Shown: piece by piece, positions 17,970 to 26,475 of the stretch
Layout: each line of letters begins with the position of its first letter
Numbering within the stretch: the stretch's first letter is position 1
Origin: UBA1952 sp965246855
GTDB lineage: Bacteria; Bacteroidota; Bacteroidia; Chitinophagales; Chitinophagaceae
Reading direction: 5' to 3'
DNA length: 64,000 bases
Assembly: GCA_965246855.1 (NCBI GenBank)
Contig: CBDFFP010000002.1
Span: 744,001 to 808,000 of the forward strand
Notes under the pieces: generated by a model
What the model was told of the DNA's origin: nothing
Database searches by the model: none
The model's input: only the letters and a program-made list of their open reading frames with translations
Translations under genes and position numbers: made by a program

Positions 17970-19631
17970 ATGACCACTCCTGCTACCGGCCAGCGCGTAA
18001 TCCGCTCGCCAAAAGGCAATACGCTGAACTGTAAAAACTGGGTTACGGAAGCGGCCTTCCGCATGATTCAGAACAACCTGGACCCGGAAGTGGCCGAGCG
18101 CCCCGAAGACCTTGTGGTGTATGGCGGCATCGGAAAAGCAGCCCGCAACTGGGAAGCTTTTGACGGCATTCTGGCCGCGCTGAAAAACTTAGAAGAAGAC
18201 GAAACTTTGCTGGTGCAAAGTGGCAAGCCGGTGGGTGTGTTGCGTTCCCACAAAGACGCGCCGCGCGTCATCATTGCCAACTCCAACCTTGTAGGCCGCT
18301 GGGCGACGTGGGAACACTTCCGGGAACTGGACGCGAAGGGCCTGATGATGTACGGGCAAATGACCGCCGGAAGCTGGATTTATATCGGCTCGCAGGGCAT
18401 TGTGCAAGGAACTTACGAAACGTATCTCTCGCTGGCCGAAAAACACTACAACGGAAGCCTAAAGGGCACACTCAACGTAACCGCCGGACTGGGCGGCATG
18501 GGTGGCGCACAGCCGCTGGCGATAACGATGAACGAAGGCGTGGCGCTGGTCGCCGAGATTGAAGAGTGGCGGATAGAAAAGCGGCTGGAAACGCGCTACT
18601 TAGACGAGTATGTGAAGGAGGGCATAGACGCGGCGATTGACCGTGCGTTGGAAGCCAAGAAGAACGGCGAAGCAGTGTCTATCGGCGTGTGCTGCAATGT
18701 GGTGGACTTGCTCCAGCGCCTTCTTGACCGCAACATCACGCCCGACACGCTCACTGACCAAACGTCTGCCCACGACCCGCTCATTGGGTATTTCCCCGAA
18801 AACATGAGCGTGGAAGAAGCCAACGCGTTGCGCGAGGTAAACGGCGAAGAATACGTTTCCCGTTCGTTAGACACGATGGCGCACCACGTGAAGCTGATGT
18901 TGGAACTCCAAAAGCGCGGCGCTATTACGTTTGACTACGGCAACAACCTGCGCGGACAAGCCCATGACAAGCGTGGTGTGGACAATGCCTTTGATTTTCC
19001 GGGCTTTGTTCCGGCGTATATCCGTCCGCTGTTTTGCGAAGGGAAAGGGCCGTTCCGCTGGGTGGCGTTGAGCGGCGACCCGGAAGACATCCGCGTTACC
19101 GACGAGGCACTGATGGAACTGTTTCCCGACAACGTGGGTCTCAATCGCTGGCTCAAAATGGCGCAGGAGAAAATTGCGTTTCAGGGATTGCCCGCGCGCA
19201 TCTGCTGGCTGGGCATGGGCGAGCGCGAAAAAGCGGGCCTTCTGTTTAACGAGCTGGTGCGCACTGGCAAGGTGAAAGCGCCCATCGTGATTGGCCGCGA
19301 CCACTTAGACTGCGGCTCTGTAGCCTCCCCCAACCGCGAAACCGAAGCGATGAAAGACGGCTCCGACGCCGTTGCCGACTGGCCGATCCTGAACGCGCTG
19401 ATTAACACGGCAGGCGGTGCAAGCTGGGTGAGTTTCCACCACGGCGGCGGCGTAGGCATGGGCTACTCCCTGCACGCCGGAATGGTGATTGTGGCGGACG
19501 GAACGGAAGATGCCGAGCGCCGCCTGCGCCGCGTACTCCACAACGACCCGGCAATGGGCGTGCTGCGCCACCACGATGCGGGTTATGAACTGGCAAGCGA
19601 AACCGGGCGAAAATTCGGGCTGAATGATTAA
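17970..19631 (+). CDS. hutU: Urocanate hydratase
   Basis: 553 residues, full length. It converts urocanate to imidazolone propionate in histidine breakdown, using tightly bound NAD+. Landmarks: VYGGIGKAARNW, GRWATWEHFRELDAKGLMMY, GQMTAGSWIYIGSQGI, the NAD-binding GLGGMGGAQPLA, ICWLGMGEREKAG, and the C-terminal WVSFHHGGGVGMGYS. The ATG at 17970 gives the usual RSPKGNTLNCKNW N-terminus. hutH, hutI and hutG are not in the window. The stop overlaps the start of the retropepsin-like gene. Confidence 0.97.
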   Translation: MTTPATGQRVIRSPKGNTLNCKNWVTEAAFRMIQNNLDPEVAERPEDLVVYGGIGKAARNWEAFDGILAALKNLEEDETLLVQSGKPVGVLRSHKDAPRVIIANSNLVGRWATWEHFRELDAKGLMMYGQMTAGSWIYIGSQGIVQGTYETYLSLAEKHYNGSLKGTLNVTAGLGGMGGAQPLAITMNEGVALVAEIEEWRIEKRLETRYLDEYVKEGIDAAIDRALEAKKNGEAVSIGVCCNVVDLLQRLLDRNITPDTLTDQTSAHDPLIGYFPENMSVEEANALREVNGEEYVSRSLDTMAHHVKLMLELQKRGAITFDYGNNLRGQAHDKRGVDNAFDFPGFVPAYIRPLFCEGKGPFRWVALSGDPEDIRVTDEALMELFPDNVGLNRWLKMAQEKIAFQGLPARICWLGMGEREKAGLLFNELVRTGKVKAPIVIGRDHLDCGSVASPNRETEAMKDGSDAVADWPILNALINTAGGASWVSFHHGGGVGMGYSLHAGMVIVADGTEDAERRLRRVLHNDPAMGVLRHHDAGYELASETGRKFGLND

Positions 19632-19983
19632 GCACATGGGGAAGGTGAAGGCGTCCGTGCTGCTTTCCAACCCGGCAGCATCAAGTCCGCAGCTTTTGGA
19701 AACCGACGCGCTGGCCAACACGGGCTTTCATTACCTGTGTATCCCGGAACACATTGCGCAGCAACTCCGGCTCCAAACGTTGGAAGAGCGCACAATTGTG
19801 TTTCCGAACGGTACGCTGAAAAGCTGTGCGTATGTGGGGCCGGTGGAGATTCATTGCCTCAACCGGGTGTGCATTACCGGCGCGCTGGTGTTGGGAGAAG
19901 AGGTTTTGCTGGGCGAAATCCCCTTGCGGGACATGAACCTGCGGATTCATCCTTTGCAGAAGAAACTGGTGGTGGGCGTGTAA
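19624..19983 (+). CDS. Retropepsin-like (clan AA) protein with altered catalytic motif
   Basis: 119 residues if it starts at 19624, overlapping hutU by 8 bp; the ATG at 19636 would give 115. The pattern ALANTGFHYLCIPEHIAQQL followed by VFPNGTLKSCAYVGPVEIHC, LLGEIPLRDMNLRIHP fits single-domain clan AA aspartic-protease-like proteins, where the first part is normally DTG. Here it is NTG, so the catalytic Asp is replaced and the protein is probably inactive as a protease. The overlap with hutU suggests translational coupling. The family assignment rests on pattern recognition only. Confidence 0.7.
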   Translation: MIKHMGKVKASVLLSNPAASSPQLLETDALANTGFHYLCIPEHIAQQLRLQTLEERTIVFPNGTLKSCAYVGPVEIHCLNRVCITGALVLGEEVLLGEIPLRDMNLRIHPLQKKLVVGV

Positions 19984-20044
19984 AATCCCTGTGTTTCCGG
20001 GACGAGATTGCGGTAGTTCTCACCTCCTAAGCTTTTTATCTGGT

Positions 20045-20122
20045 GGTCATTCCGACGAAGGAGGAATCCCAGATGATGCAAGGCACAACGCGAGTAAGAT
20101 TCCTCCTTCGTCGGAATGACCC
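20045..20122. repeat. REP-like palindromic repeat, copy 3
   Basis: Left end GGTCATTCCGACGAAGGAGG and right end CTCCTTCGTCGGAATGACC are inverted copies, with a short divergent centre. Related to 17652-17873 and 29736-30158. Confidence 0.85.
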
Positions 20123-20216
20123 ATATTTTCCAAAGCCAACAGAAACTTCTTTTCCCGGATTTTCTGTTGGCTTTATCATTGCACTCTGAAAGGATTTTCT
20201 CACCAAAACCCACTTT

Positions 20217-20693
20217 ATGTACCGTATCGGACAAGGTATTGATTTTCACCAGTTAGAAGAAGGACGGGATTTATGGATTGGCGGCGTTCAGATTCCCCAC
20301 ACCAAAGGCGCTGTGGCGCACTCCGACGGCGACGTTTTGCTTCATGCACTTTGCGATGCGCTGCTCGGTGCGCTCGGCCTCGGCGATATTGGAAAGCATT
20401 TCCCCGACACGGATGTGCAGTTCAAGGGCATTGATTCTAAAGTGCTGCTCCAACGCAGTTATGGCAAGCTGCGGGAGAAAGGCTACACTGTGGTGAACGT
20501 GGACACGACCCTGCTGTTGCAAGCGCCGAAGATTGCGCCCTATATAGAATTGATGCAGATAGAAATCGCCCGCATCCTGCAGGTAGAGCGAAGCGATGTT
20601 TCCATCAAAGCAACGACTACGGAGCAGCTCAGCTTTATTGGCCGGGAGGAAGGCGTGGTAGCGACGGCGGTGGTGTTGGTGCAGAAGATGTAG
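20217..20693 (+). CDS. ispF: 2-C-methyl-D-erythritol 2,4-cyclodiphosphate synthase
   Basis: 158 residues, full length. It closes the cyclic diphosphate in the MEP isoprenoid pathway and works as a trimer. Metal ligands D9, H11 and H43 are in GIDFH and HALCDALLGA; HSDGDV supplies further active-site residues; the C-terminal ATTTEQLSFIGREEG holds the nucleotide-binding loop. It starts with the usual MYRIGQGIDFH. It stands alone between a REP-like repeat and a repeat-rich gap. Confidence 0.96.
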   Translation: MYRIGQGIDFHQLEEGRDLWIGGVQIPHTKGAVAHSDGDVLLHALCDALLGALGLGDIGKHFPDTDVQFKGIDSKVLLQRSYGKLREKGYTVVNVDTTLLLQAPKIAPYIELMQIEIARILQVERSDVSIKATTTEQLSFIGREEGVVATAVVLVQKM

Positions 20694-21056
20694 GAGTGTT
20701 TTCATTCTCTTCTTTTGCCTTGATGCAAAAGAAGCAAAAGATCAAGGCGTTCAAAGGCGAATCCTTCGGACCGGATGCCGCTTGCGCTACAAGCTTATTC
20801 CGCCTCATCAACATTTCCTCCGAAAAAGAGGCAGAAAAGCCCCTCCGCGCTGCGCGTCCTCCTTTCGCTGTTGAACGCCTGGTGGAGTGCAAGCCGGCGG
20901 GAAGTACAAAAAATGTAGAAGAATTCAATAGGGTTAGGTCAATTTCTTGTCGGAAATCTTTTGTCATTCTCGAAGGGAATCTTGTCGGATGCAAGCCGCA
21001 AAGACCTTTTCCCGGTAACAAAAGATTTCCAACAGGAAAACGCATTTCTCAAGACA
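20694..21056. repeat. Gene-free repeat-rich interval after ispF
   Basis: At 20713-20745 CTTTTGCCTTGATGCAAAAG forms a short inverted repeat followed by AAGCAAAAGATCAAGGCG. At 20957-21030 lies a diverged copy of the TTTTGTCATCC palindrome seen at 3067-3130, sharing ATGCAAGCCGC. No credible gene was seen on either strand. Confidence 0.55.
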
Positions 21057-21098
21057 TAAAAAAAGCCCCCGACGATGAGTGAACGTCAGGGGCTTTTC
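21057..21098. terminator. Bidirectional terminator-like hairpin
   Basis: AAAAGCCCCCGACG and CGTCAGGGGCTTTT pair around a short loop, with A/T runs on both sides. It lies about 20 bp beyond the stop of the minus-strand YtxH-like gene. Confidence 0.8.
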
Positions 21099-21118
21099 TA
21101 TTGCTCAAAAAGGTCTTT

Positions 21119-21532
21119 CTAAGACAATGCGGACTTTACATCCGACTTCGCGTCTTTCAGGCCGTTTTTTACGTCGGTGGCCATGTCTTTAGCGCCGTTT
21201 TTCAGGTCGTGAGCAGCGTCTTTCGCGCTGTTCTTAACGTTGTTGGCGGTGTCCTGAAGTTCGCGCTTGCCTTTTCCGGCAGCGGTATCTACGTCGTCCA
21301 GAATGGAAGCGATTTTGCCTTTGGCATCGTCGTCCAGTCCTTCAATTTTAGATTCCAGCATCGTGCGCAGGTCGTCAATACCGGCACCGGCGCGGCCCAG
21401 CAGTTTGTTGAATTGATCGCGCCACTTGGATGCAGTGTCAGCAAGGTTTTGGCGGGTTTCTTCGCCCGGCTCTGGAGCAACGAGAAGTCCGATGGCGACG
21501 CCTGCGAGCAGGCCTACAGTGAATTTTGACAT
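21119..21532 (-). CDS. YtxH-like stress protein
   Basis: 137 residues. The N-terminus SKFTVGLLAGVAIGLLVAPEPGEETR is the glycine-rich hydrophobic anchor typical of YtxH proteins. The rest is a long, charged, probably coiled helix with repeats of the type DVKNGLKDA / DLKNGAKDM, resembling LEA/apolipophorin-like stress proteins. Its role is inferred from the domain: general stress, membrane-associated. It leads a minus-strand group with a small lipoprotein and cbpM-cbpA upstream. Confidence 0.8.
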   Translation of the reverse strand: MSKFTVGLLAGVAIGLLVAPEPGEETRQNLADTASKWRDQFNKLLGRAGAGIDDLRTMLESKIEGLDDDAKGKIASILDDVDTAAGKGKRELQDTANNVKNSAKDAAHDLKNGAKDMATDVKNGLKDAKSDVKSALS

Positions 21533-21592
21533 GGTTTGGAAAGGGGGTTGAAAAGGGATTGGAAAGGTTATTTACGAAAGAAGAAAGCGTGA

Positions 21593-21760
21593 TTAGCGGC
21601 GGCGGCCAAACATGCGCGCCAACAGCCAGATAACGACCACTACGACGAGCACTGCAACAATGATGCCCACCTTAAAACCGGCACCAAAAATACCGGCAAT
21701 GGCATCGCAACTGGTCATGGTCAAAACCAAAAGCAGGAGCGGCAGAAGAGTCTTTTTCAT
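21593..21760 (-). CDS. 55-residue small lipoprotein with transmembrane helix
   Basis: Starts ATG at 21760, stops TAA at 21593. The sequence opens MKKTLLPLLLLVLTMTSC, a signal ending in a lipobox-like TMTSC, then AIAGIFGAGFKVG, a Val/Ile-rich membrane helix and a basic tail LLARMFGRRR. It is therefore either a lipoprotein or a two-helix membrane peptide. It lies 60 bp upstream of the YtxH-like gene on the same strand and they may share a transcript. Function unknown. Confidence 0.7.
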   Translation of the reverse strand: MKKTLLPLLLLVLTMTSCDAIAGIFGAGFKVGIIVAVLVVVVVIWLLARMFGRRR

Positions 21761-21820
21761 GGGAGAGAGGTTTAGAGAAAAAGCCGGAAAAATTTCGTGC
21801 CGTTGTGTATTTTTCCCTTT

Positions 21821-22105
21821 TCAGGCCGGAAGCCCCTGCCGCCCGCGCAGCCGCGAAACCTCTTCCTGCAAAGCCCCTATCCGCTGAAGCAAATGCGCAA
21901 TGGTCTCAATGCCGGGCAGGTTGATTTCCAGTTCGTAGTGCAGACGGGTGAAGCGTTCTACGTCGCTTAATTCCTCAAAATAAATGGCCGGCTCGCTTTC
22001 TTCTTCTGCCTGCCGGATAAGGCCGGAATGGATAAGCGACTGAATAAAATCCGGCGCTACCGGCTCGTGGTAAGTGCAGTATTCGCGGATGGTGATGTGT
22101 TCCAT
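21821..22105 (-). CDS. cbpM: Chaperone modulator CbpM
   Basis: 94 residues. Small MerR-like protein that binds the J-domain of CbpA and inhibits it. The N-terminal ITIREYCTYHEPVAPDFIQSLIHSGLI and the C-terminal helix IETIAHLLQRIGALQEEVSRLRG fit CbpM; placement about 100 bp downstream of cbpA on the same strand is the classical arrangement. Confidence 0.87.
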   Translation of the reverse strand: MEHITIREYCTYHEPVAPDFIQSLIHSGLIRQAEEESEPAIYFEELSDVERFTRLHYELEINLPGIETIAHLLQRIGALQEEVSRLRGRQGLPA

Positions 22106-22169
22106 AAATGCTTCGCGTTGGATGCCCTTTGGGCGTTGGAAAGTTGGAAGGCTTCGCCGTTGGATAGTG

Positions 22170-22207
22170 TTGGAACTTGCAGCTTGAATTTTGGCTCTTG
22201 ATACTTG
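22170..22207 (-). repeat. CAAGTATCAAG short-word repeat at the cbpA stop
   Basis: On the minus strand the cbpA TAG is directly followed by CAAGTATCAAGAGCC and further AAG-rich words. The same family follows leucine dehydrogenase and precedes purC. Confidence 0.7.
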
Positions 22208-23122
22208 CTATTTGCTGGTAGCCAACTTTTCAAACAGCGCACGCTGCTCGTCGGTGAGGTTGGTGGGAAGGGAGACTTTGAACGTGACGTACAAGTCGCC
22301 GAAAGTGCCGTCTTTCTTATAAACCGGAAAGCCTTTGCCGCGCAGGCGCACTTTTTCGCCGGGCTGTGTGCCCCCTTTTACTTTCAGTTTCACGGGACTT
22401 TCCAGCGTTTTTACTTCTACCTCACCGCCCAGAACGGCGGTGTATAAATCCAGCGGCACTTCGGTGTGGAGGTCGTCGCCATCGCGGCGAAAATGCGGGT
22501 CGGGCGCAATGCGAAGCGTGATGTAGAGGTCGCCTGCCGGGCCGCCGTTGGCACCGGGATTACCGTAGCCTTTGAGCTTTATCTTTTGTCCGTCGGCCAC
22601 GCCTGCGTGGATGGTGATACGTACTTGTTTTCCACCGATGGTGAAGGTTTGCGGATGGGTTTTGGCGGCTTCGCGGAGAGAGATTTGAAGCTGCGCTTCC
22701 ACGTCGCTGCCCCGGAATTGGGATTGCTTTTTCCCTCCTCCCCGATTTCCAAAAAGAGAGCTAAAGAAATCGGAGAAATCTTCGCCGCCGTCCGCGTCGT
22801 TGCTATAAGTATAGTCCTGACGGTTGCCACTTCCGCCAAAGGGATTTCCGCCGCCGCTTTGTGCCTGTTGCCGTTTTTGGGCTTCTATCTGGTCGGCGTG
22901 CATCCAGTGTTCACCGTAGGCATCGTATTTCTTGCGCTTTTCCGGGTCGCTCAACACTTCGTTGGCTTCGGCTATCTGCTGAAACTTTTGCTTCGCCTCC
23001 GGGTTGTCGGGGTTTACGTCGGGGTGGAATTTCCGGGCCAGTTTCCGGTAGGCTTTTTTAATCTCGTCGGTGGAAGCCGTTTTGGAGATGCCGAGTGTTT
23101 GGTAGTAATCAATGAAAGCCAT
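22208..23122 (-). CDS. cbpA: CbpA, DnaJ-type co-chaperone without zinc finger
   Basis: 304 residues. J-domain at 1-70 with the HPD motif at 33-35, which stimulates DnaK. A Gly/Gln-rich linker (about 85-135) includes FSDFFSSLFGNRGGG. Two C-terminal beta domains (about 140-300) carry IRIHAGV-like and LRGKGFP repeats. The absence of CxxCxGxG repeats separates it from DnaJ proper. It is paired with cbpM downstream; dnaK begins at 63447. Confidence 0.94.
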   Translation of the reverse strand: MAFIDYYQTLGISKTASTDEIKKAYRKLARKFHPDVNPDNPEAKQKFQQIAEANEVLSDPEKRKKYDAYGEHWMHADQIEAQKRQQAQSGGGNPFGGSGNRQDYTYSNDADGGEDFSDFFSSLFGNRGGGKKQSQFRGSDVEAQLQISLREAAKTHPQTFTIGGKQVRITIHAGVADGQKIKLKGYGNPGANGGPAGDLYITLRIAPDPHFRRDGDDLHTEVPLDLYTAVLGGEVEVKTLESPVKLKVKGGTQPGEKVRLRGKGFPVYKKDGTFGDLYVTFKVSLPTNLTDEQRALFEKLATSK

Positions 23123-23196
23123 TTCTGTAAGGTAGCGAGAAACTCAAAAAGCCCGTGCCAGAAGCCCTTTCCCGGCTTCCATCATTCCCCAAAAAG

Positions 23197-25185
23197 CTAC
23201 CGCGCCACAATCACCTTCACCACCTGCGCGGCTTCCCTTCCACCCTGCACCCGCAGCAGATACAAACCGGCGGCCAGATGGCGGACATCCAGCTTTACCT
23301 CATTGCTGCCCGGCTGTTGCGCAAGGGTTTCCCGGCGCACGGTTTTTCCCTGCACGTCGGTAAGGGAAATTTCCGCCTTTCCGGTTGTTTTTCCTTCAAA
23401 CAAAACCGACAGCACATCCGCCGCCGGATTAGGAGAGACGCTCAACTGCGCCGGAATTTCCAAATCATTGATGCCCAGCGCACGACCTCCCAACCGGATG
23501 TTGTCAAACACGCCTTGCGCGCCCGGCCCGGAAGCCACGAGACCCACATACGCTGTTGCACCCATAGGTTGAGCGTGGATAGCATATGCCGTCCACGAAA
23601 GACCATCTGCCGAATACCACGTGTTCACCATGTTGCCCGTGCGCGCCAAGCGCAACCACATCGGCAGTGCAAAAGTGGTTACGAGGTTGTAGGAAGTATT
23701 TCCACCCGCACCCGTCCGCCAATAATCAAACACGCCGCGCGTGTCCAGCGAAGAAATCGTAGTGAACGGACTGCCCGGCGTGAGGTCGGTGCGCAGCATC
23801 AATCCGGCCAGCGAATTCCAATCGGAAGGAGTCGCCGTTACCCGCGCCACGAGGGTATCATCTCCAAGAAGTGGCACGTAGAAAAAAGTTGCGGCATCGG
23901 CGTTGTCGGCAAGGCCGGTTCCCCAGGATTTCAGGCGCAGGCTTTGCGTGGCAGCCGTCCAGCAGGCTTGTCCCGGAAAAGGCGGCGTTGCGCCAATGTC
24001 GGTGAGCGTCCAGCCTGCGGATGTTGGGTCGCACACGTTGTCGTCAAAGCCTGCGGGGCCGACGGGAATGCTGTTTGCGTAGGAAAAGGGAAAGATTTCT
24101 TCTGAGGTTTCGCCGTTGGCGAGTACCAGCTCTATCTCCAGATTGTACGGCCCGGTAGGCGGATAGGTAGATGCGCCTTGCAACACTTCTGTTGCAGGCA
24201 TCGCTACCCAAAAGCTATCTCCTGCAACGCCCACGGGCGGTGTGGAAAAAGCGACGCGGGAATATCCAGCGGTGGGCGTTGCGCCGGGGTCTTGGTAGAA
24301 GTTGATGTCGGTAACGGTGCGGTTGCTTTGAAAGCGCCCGGAAACAATCAGCGTGTCGCCGCGCACGACGCTGTGCAAGGCGGTGAGGCCCGCGAGGTGG
24401 CCGTTGTAAAATCCGGTGTTCACCACCGGCGAAAACAACTGGCAGTTGGCGAGAATGGCGCTGCCTGCGCGGTTGATGAAGGTGGGCTGTGCGGTAAGCG
24501 TGTAGTTGCCTGCGGCCATAAGGCTTTCGCCTTGCGCGGGGGCTGCGTTTTCGGTGGCGGTTTGGTGGGAATGCGGCAGATTGAGGCCGTGTCCCAGTTC
24601 GTGGGCAATGCCGCCGAAGTAGGTAACGAAGCGTGTTCCGTTGGTGTCGGTCTGGCCGATGTATTGGGTGTCCAGTTGGGGATAATCGGTGGCGTAGCAG
24701 CTTCGCCCGATGCCGTAATACGGCAGGTCGGTCATGGCCGCGAAGGACGGCGTGGCGGTGAGAATGATGCGGTGTTCGCTGGTCACAAGCGCCGGATTTG
24801 CGGCGCGAAAAGCATCCATTTCGCTAATCAATGAGTCGTTGCCGCCGGGCGTGGTGCTGCGGTAATAGTCCAGATTGTGCGCGCCGTTTACGAGGACAAT
24901 CCGCACCGAATCGGGCTGGCCTTGCGCCGTCCACAGGCCGAATGTTTTTGTGCCATAGCCGTTGGCCACCATCTGCTGCTTATAAAAATTTTGCAGCCAG
25001 AGGAACATGGCCGAGACGCGCTTGCGGTAGGTGGGGTCAAGCGGAACGTCGGCGGCTTTGAAGTAGTAGATGTCTAAGTTGTAGGGCTTGGGCGAAGTGT
25101 AGGACGTGCTGTTGTAGGTAGTGGTGTATTGCGCGGATGCGGTGAGGGAGAACGCGCAGAGCAGGAGGGTAAGGAGTTTTTTCAT
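23197..25185 (-). CDS. Secreted metzincin-type metalloprotease with T9SS sorting domain
   Basis: 662 residues. Signal peptide 1-19. Zinc site HELGHGLNLPHSH at 195-207 fits the metzincin pattern HExxHxxxxxH with Asn where Gly is usual; a possible Met-turn is SLMAAGNY. A second domain (about 395-560), with PFPGQACWTAA..LRLKSWGTG and DWNSLAGLMLRTD, looks like a concanavalin-like beta-sandwich as in DUF1349 proteins. The end (about 575-662) is a T9SS type A sorting domain with VSPNPAADVLSV, AAGLYLLRVQGG and VVKVIVAR. Exported across the outer membrane; probably digests extracellular protein. Confidence 0.9.
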   Translation of the reverse strand: MKKLLTLLLCAFSLTASAQYTTTYNSTSYTSPKPYNLDIYYFKAADVPLDPTYRKRVSAMFLWLQNFYKQQMVANGYGTKTFGLWTAQGQPDSVRIVLVNGAHNLDYYRSTTPGGNDSLISEMDAFRAANPALVTSEHRIILTATPSFAAMTDLPYYGIGRSCYATDYPQLDTQYIGQTDTNGTRFVTYFGGIAHELGHGLNLPHSHQTATENAAPAQGESLMAAGNYTLTAQPTFINRAGSAILANCQLFSPVVNTGFYNGHLAGLTALHSVVRGDTLIVSGRFQSNRTVTDINFYQDPGATPTAGYSRVAFSTPPVGVAGDSFWVAMPATEVLQGASTYPPTGPYNLEIELVLANGETSEEIFPFSYANSIPVGPAGFDDNVCDPTSAGWTLTDIGATPPFPGQACWTAATQSLRLKSWGTGLADNADAATFFYVPLLGDDTLVARVTATPSDWNSLAGLMLRTDLTPGSPFTTISSLDTRGVFDYWRTGAGGNTSYNLVTTFALPMWLRLARTGNMVNTWYSADGLSWTAYAIHAQPMGATAYVGLVASGPGAQGVFDNIRLGGRALGINDLEIPAQLSVSPNPAADVLSVLFEGKTTGKAEISLTDVQGKTVRRETLAQQPGSNEVKLDVRHLAAGLYLLRVQGGREAAQVVKVIVAR

Positions 25186-25351
25186 GATGGCCTCTCCCCC
25201 GGCCCCTCTCCGTCCTTCGGCAAGCTCAGGATGACAGAGATGGGTGACGGGATTATCTAAAAGGTGGTTGGAATGGTATAGACGAATGTAGTGGTTGGGT
25301 GTTTTTATTTCCCCACAGACTTTTCCTGCTGAATTGCGCGGAACTCCGCTT

Positions 25352-25385
25352 TATGACCCATGACTTATGACTCATGACCCATGTT
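25352..25385 (-). repeat. GTCATGAGTCATAAGTCAT short-word repeat at the VirK-like gene stop
   Basis: Starts 2 bp after the TAG on the minus strand and chains ATGGGTCATGAGTCATAAG. The same family is at the dnaA stop (30187-30235) and at the stop of the outer-membrane protein gene (40484-40540). Confidence 0.75.
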
Positions 25386-25853
25386 CTACTCCGCAAAGAA
25401 CTTGATTCCTTCTTCGCCAATGGCGGTTTTAAACATCTCGTCCATCACGGTTTTGTACTTGGCGGAGAAGCGGCGGGGCTTGAGGTAGCGGGCGGTGATT
25501 TCTACTTTGCCGTCGGCTTTGATGCGCAGCTTCACGTAGTTATAGACGTAGCCGTGGCGCGGGTGGTTGATGAGCAGCGTTTGGGAAGTAGAGATAAAGG
25601 ACGGCATCTTGCCTTTAAAGATGCTGCTGTCAAAATACTCGTAGGTGTCCAGCTTCATGCCGCCGATGGCGTTGGGGGATTTCTCCTGTTCCTTGCCGTC
25701 GGTGAAGAGCTTGCACTGGCCGTAGTAGATAACGGTTTTCACGGATTGGCCGGCTTTAAGGGCGGAGAGAATTTCGGCGAAGGAGCGGAGGGGGGATTGG
25801 GCGGAGGCGAGGACGGGGAACAGGAGCGCGAGGAGGAAAAGGGAACGGCGCAT
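25386..25853 (-). CDS. VirK-like secreted protein
   Basis: 155 residues from the ATG at 25853, giving the signal peptide MRRSLFLLALLFPVLASA. The mature part opens LRSFAEILSALKAGQSVKTVIYYGQC, which resembles the start of VirK-family proteins, and continues as a beta-rich domain with HGYVYNYVKLRIKADGKVEITA. Role unknown; probably periplasmic. A TACTTTG element at 25873-25879 lies 20 bp upstream of the ATG. Family assignment is tentative. Confidence 0.65.
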   Translation of the reverse strand: MRRSLFLLALLFPVLASAQSPLRSFAEILSALKAGQSVKTVIYYGQCKLFTDGKEQEKSPNAIGGMKLDTYEYFDSSIFKGKMPSFISTSQTLLINHPRHGYVYNYVKLRIKADGKVEITARYLKPRRFSAKYKTVMDEMFKTAIGEEGIKFFAE

Positions 25854-26150
25854 GGGGGAGAGATTGCGGGGGCAAAGTAATACCAGCGTCTGGACTTTTT
25901 CTTTTGCCTTAAATAGCCGCTTACCGCTTTTTGCGAGATGCTGATAATTGTCTTGCTTGAAGATGCCTGAAAATACTTGCTGCATGCTTTATTCCCTTGC
26001 TTCAAAAGCAATTGAAGCCTTCAAAATCAACTACAGAACTTCCCGAACTCACGTTAATTAAAACCCAACTACTGATTCTTGGAAGAGGCTTTAAGGAGAA
26101 CAGATTACATTCCTGTTTAAATAAAGTTCAACTTTTCCGTCCCTTAAAGC

Positions 26151-26386
26151 AGCTTTGGGGGTTTGCCCCCAGCTCCTCGGGGTTAACCCCCAACTCCTCG
26201 GGGTTTGCCCCCAGCCTTCGGGGGTTTGCCCCCAATCCTTCGGGGTTTGCCCCCAGCCTTCGGGGGTTTGCCCCCAACTCTCCGGGGTTTGCCCCCAACC
26301 TTCGGGGGTTTGCCCCCAGCTCCTCGGGGTTTGCCTCCAACTCCTCGGGGTTTGCCCCCAGCCTTTGGGGGTAAACCCCCAAAGCC
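26151..26386. repeat. 21-bp tandem array of GGGG-TTTG-CCCC hairpins, about 11 units
   Basis: GGGGTTT (or GGGGTTA/GGGGTAA) starts at 26158, 26179, 26200, 26221, 26242, 26263, 26284, 26305, 26326, 26347 and 26368: eleven positions, all exactly 21 bp apart. Nearly every unit is GGGG(G)TTTGCCCCC plus a 7-8 base variable part such as AGCTCCTC or AGCCTTCG. The array is bounded by AGCTTTGGGGG on the left and CCCCCAAAGC on the right, so the whole block is inverted-repeat-like. As 21 is a multiple of 3, heptapeptide frames are open on both strands; I see no start signal or signal peptide that would make it a gene. It lies in a 971-bp gene-free interval. Confidence 0.92.
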
Positions 26387-26475
26387 TTTTCCATTCCTTT
26401 TCAAACTTCCTTTTTTAACGTAAGTTCGGGGTGAAGCTGTTGATATAAGGGGAGTTGGATTTCTTTCTTATGAAA

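Noticed and set aside
26128..26418. Frames on both strands across the 21-bp array with heptapeptide repeats (LGANPEE, GVCPQPS, GGKPPKA)
   Set aside because: A 21-bp repeat opens all frames in which one unit lacks a stop. No initiation signal, no export signal and no preference for one frame were seen.
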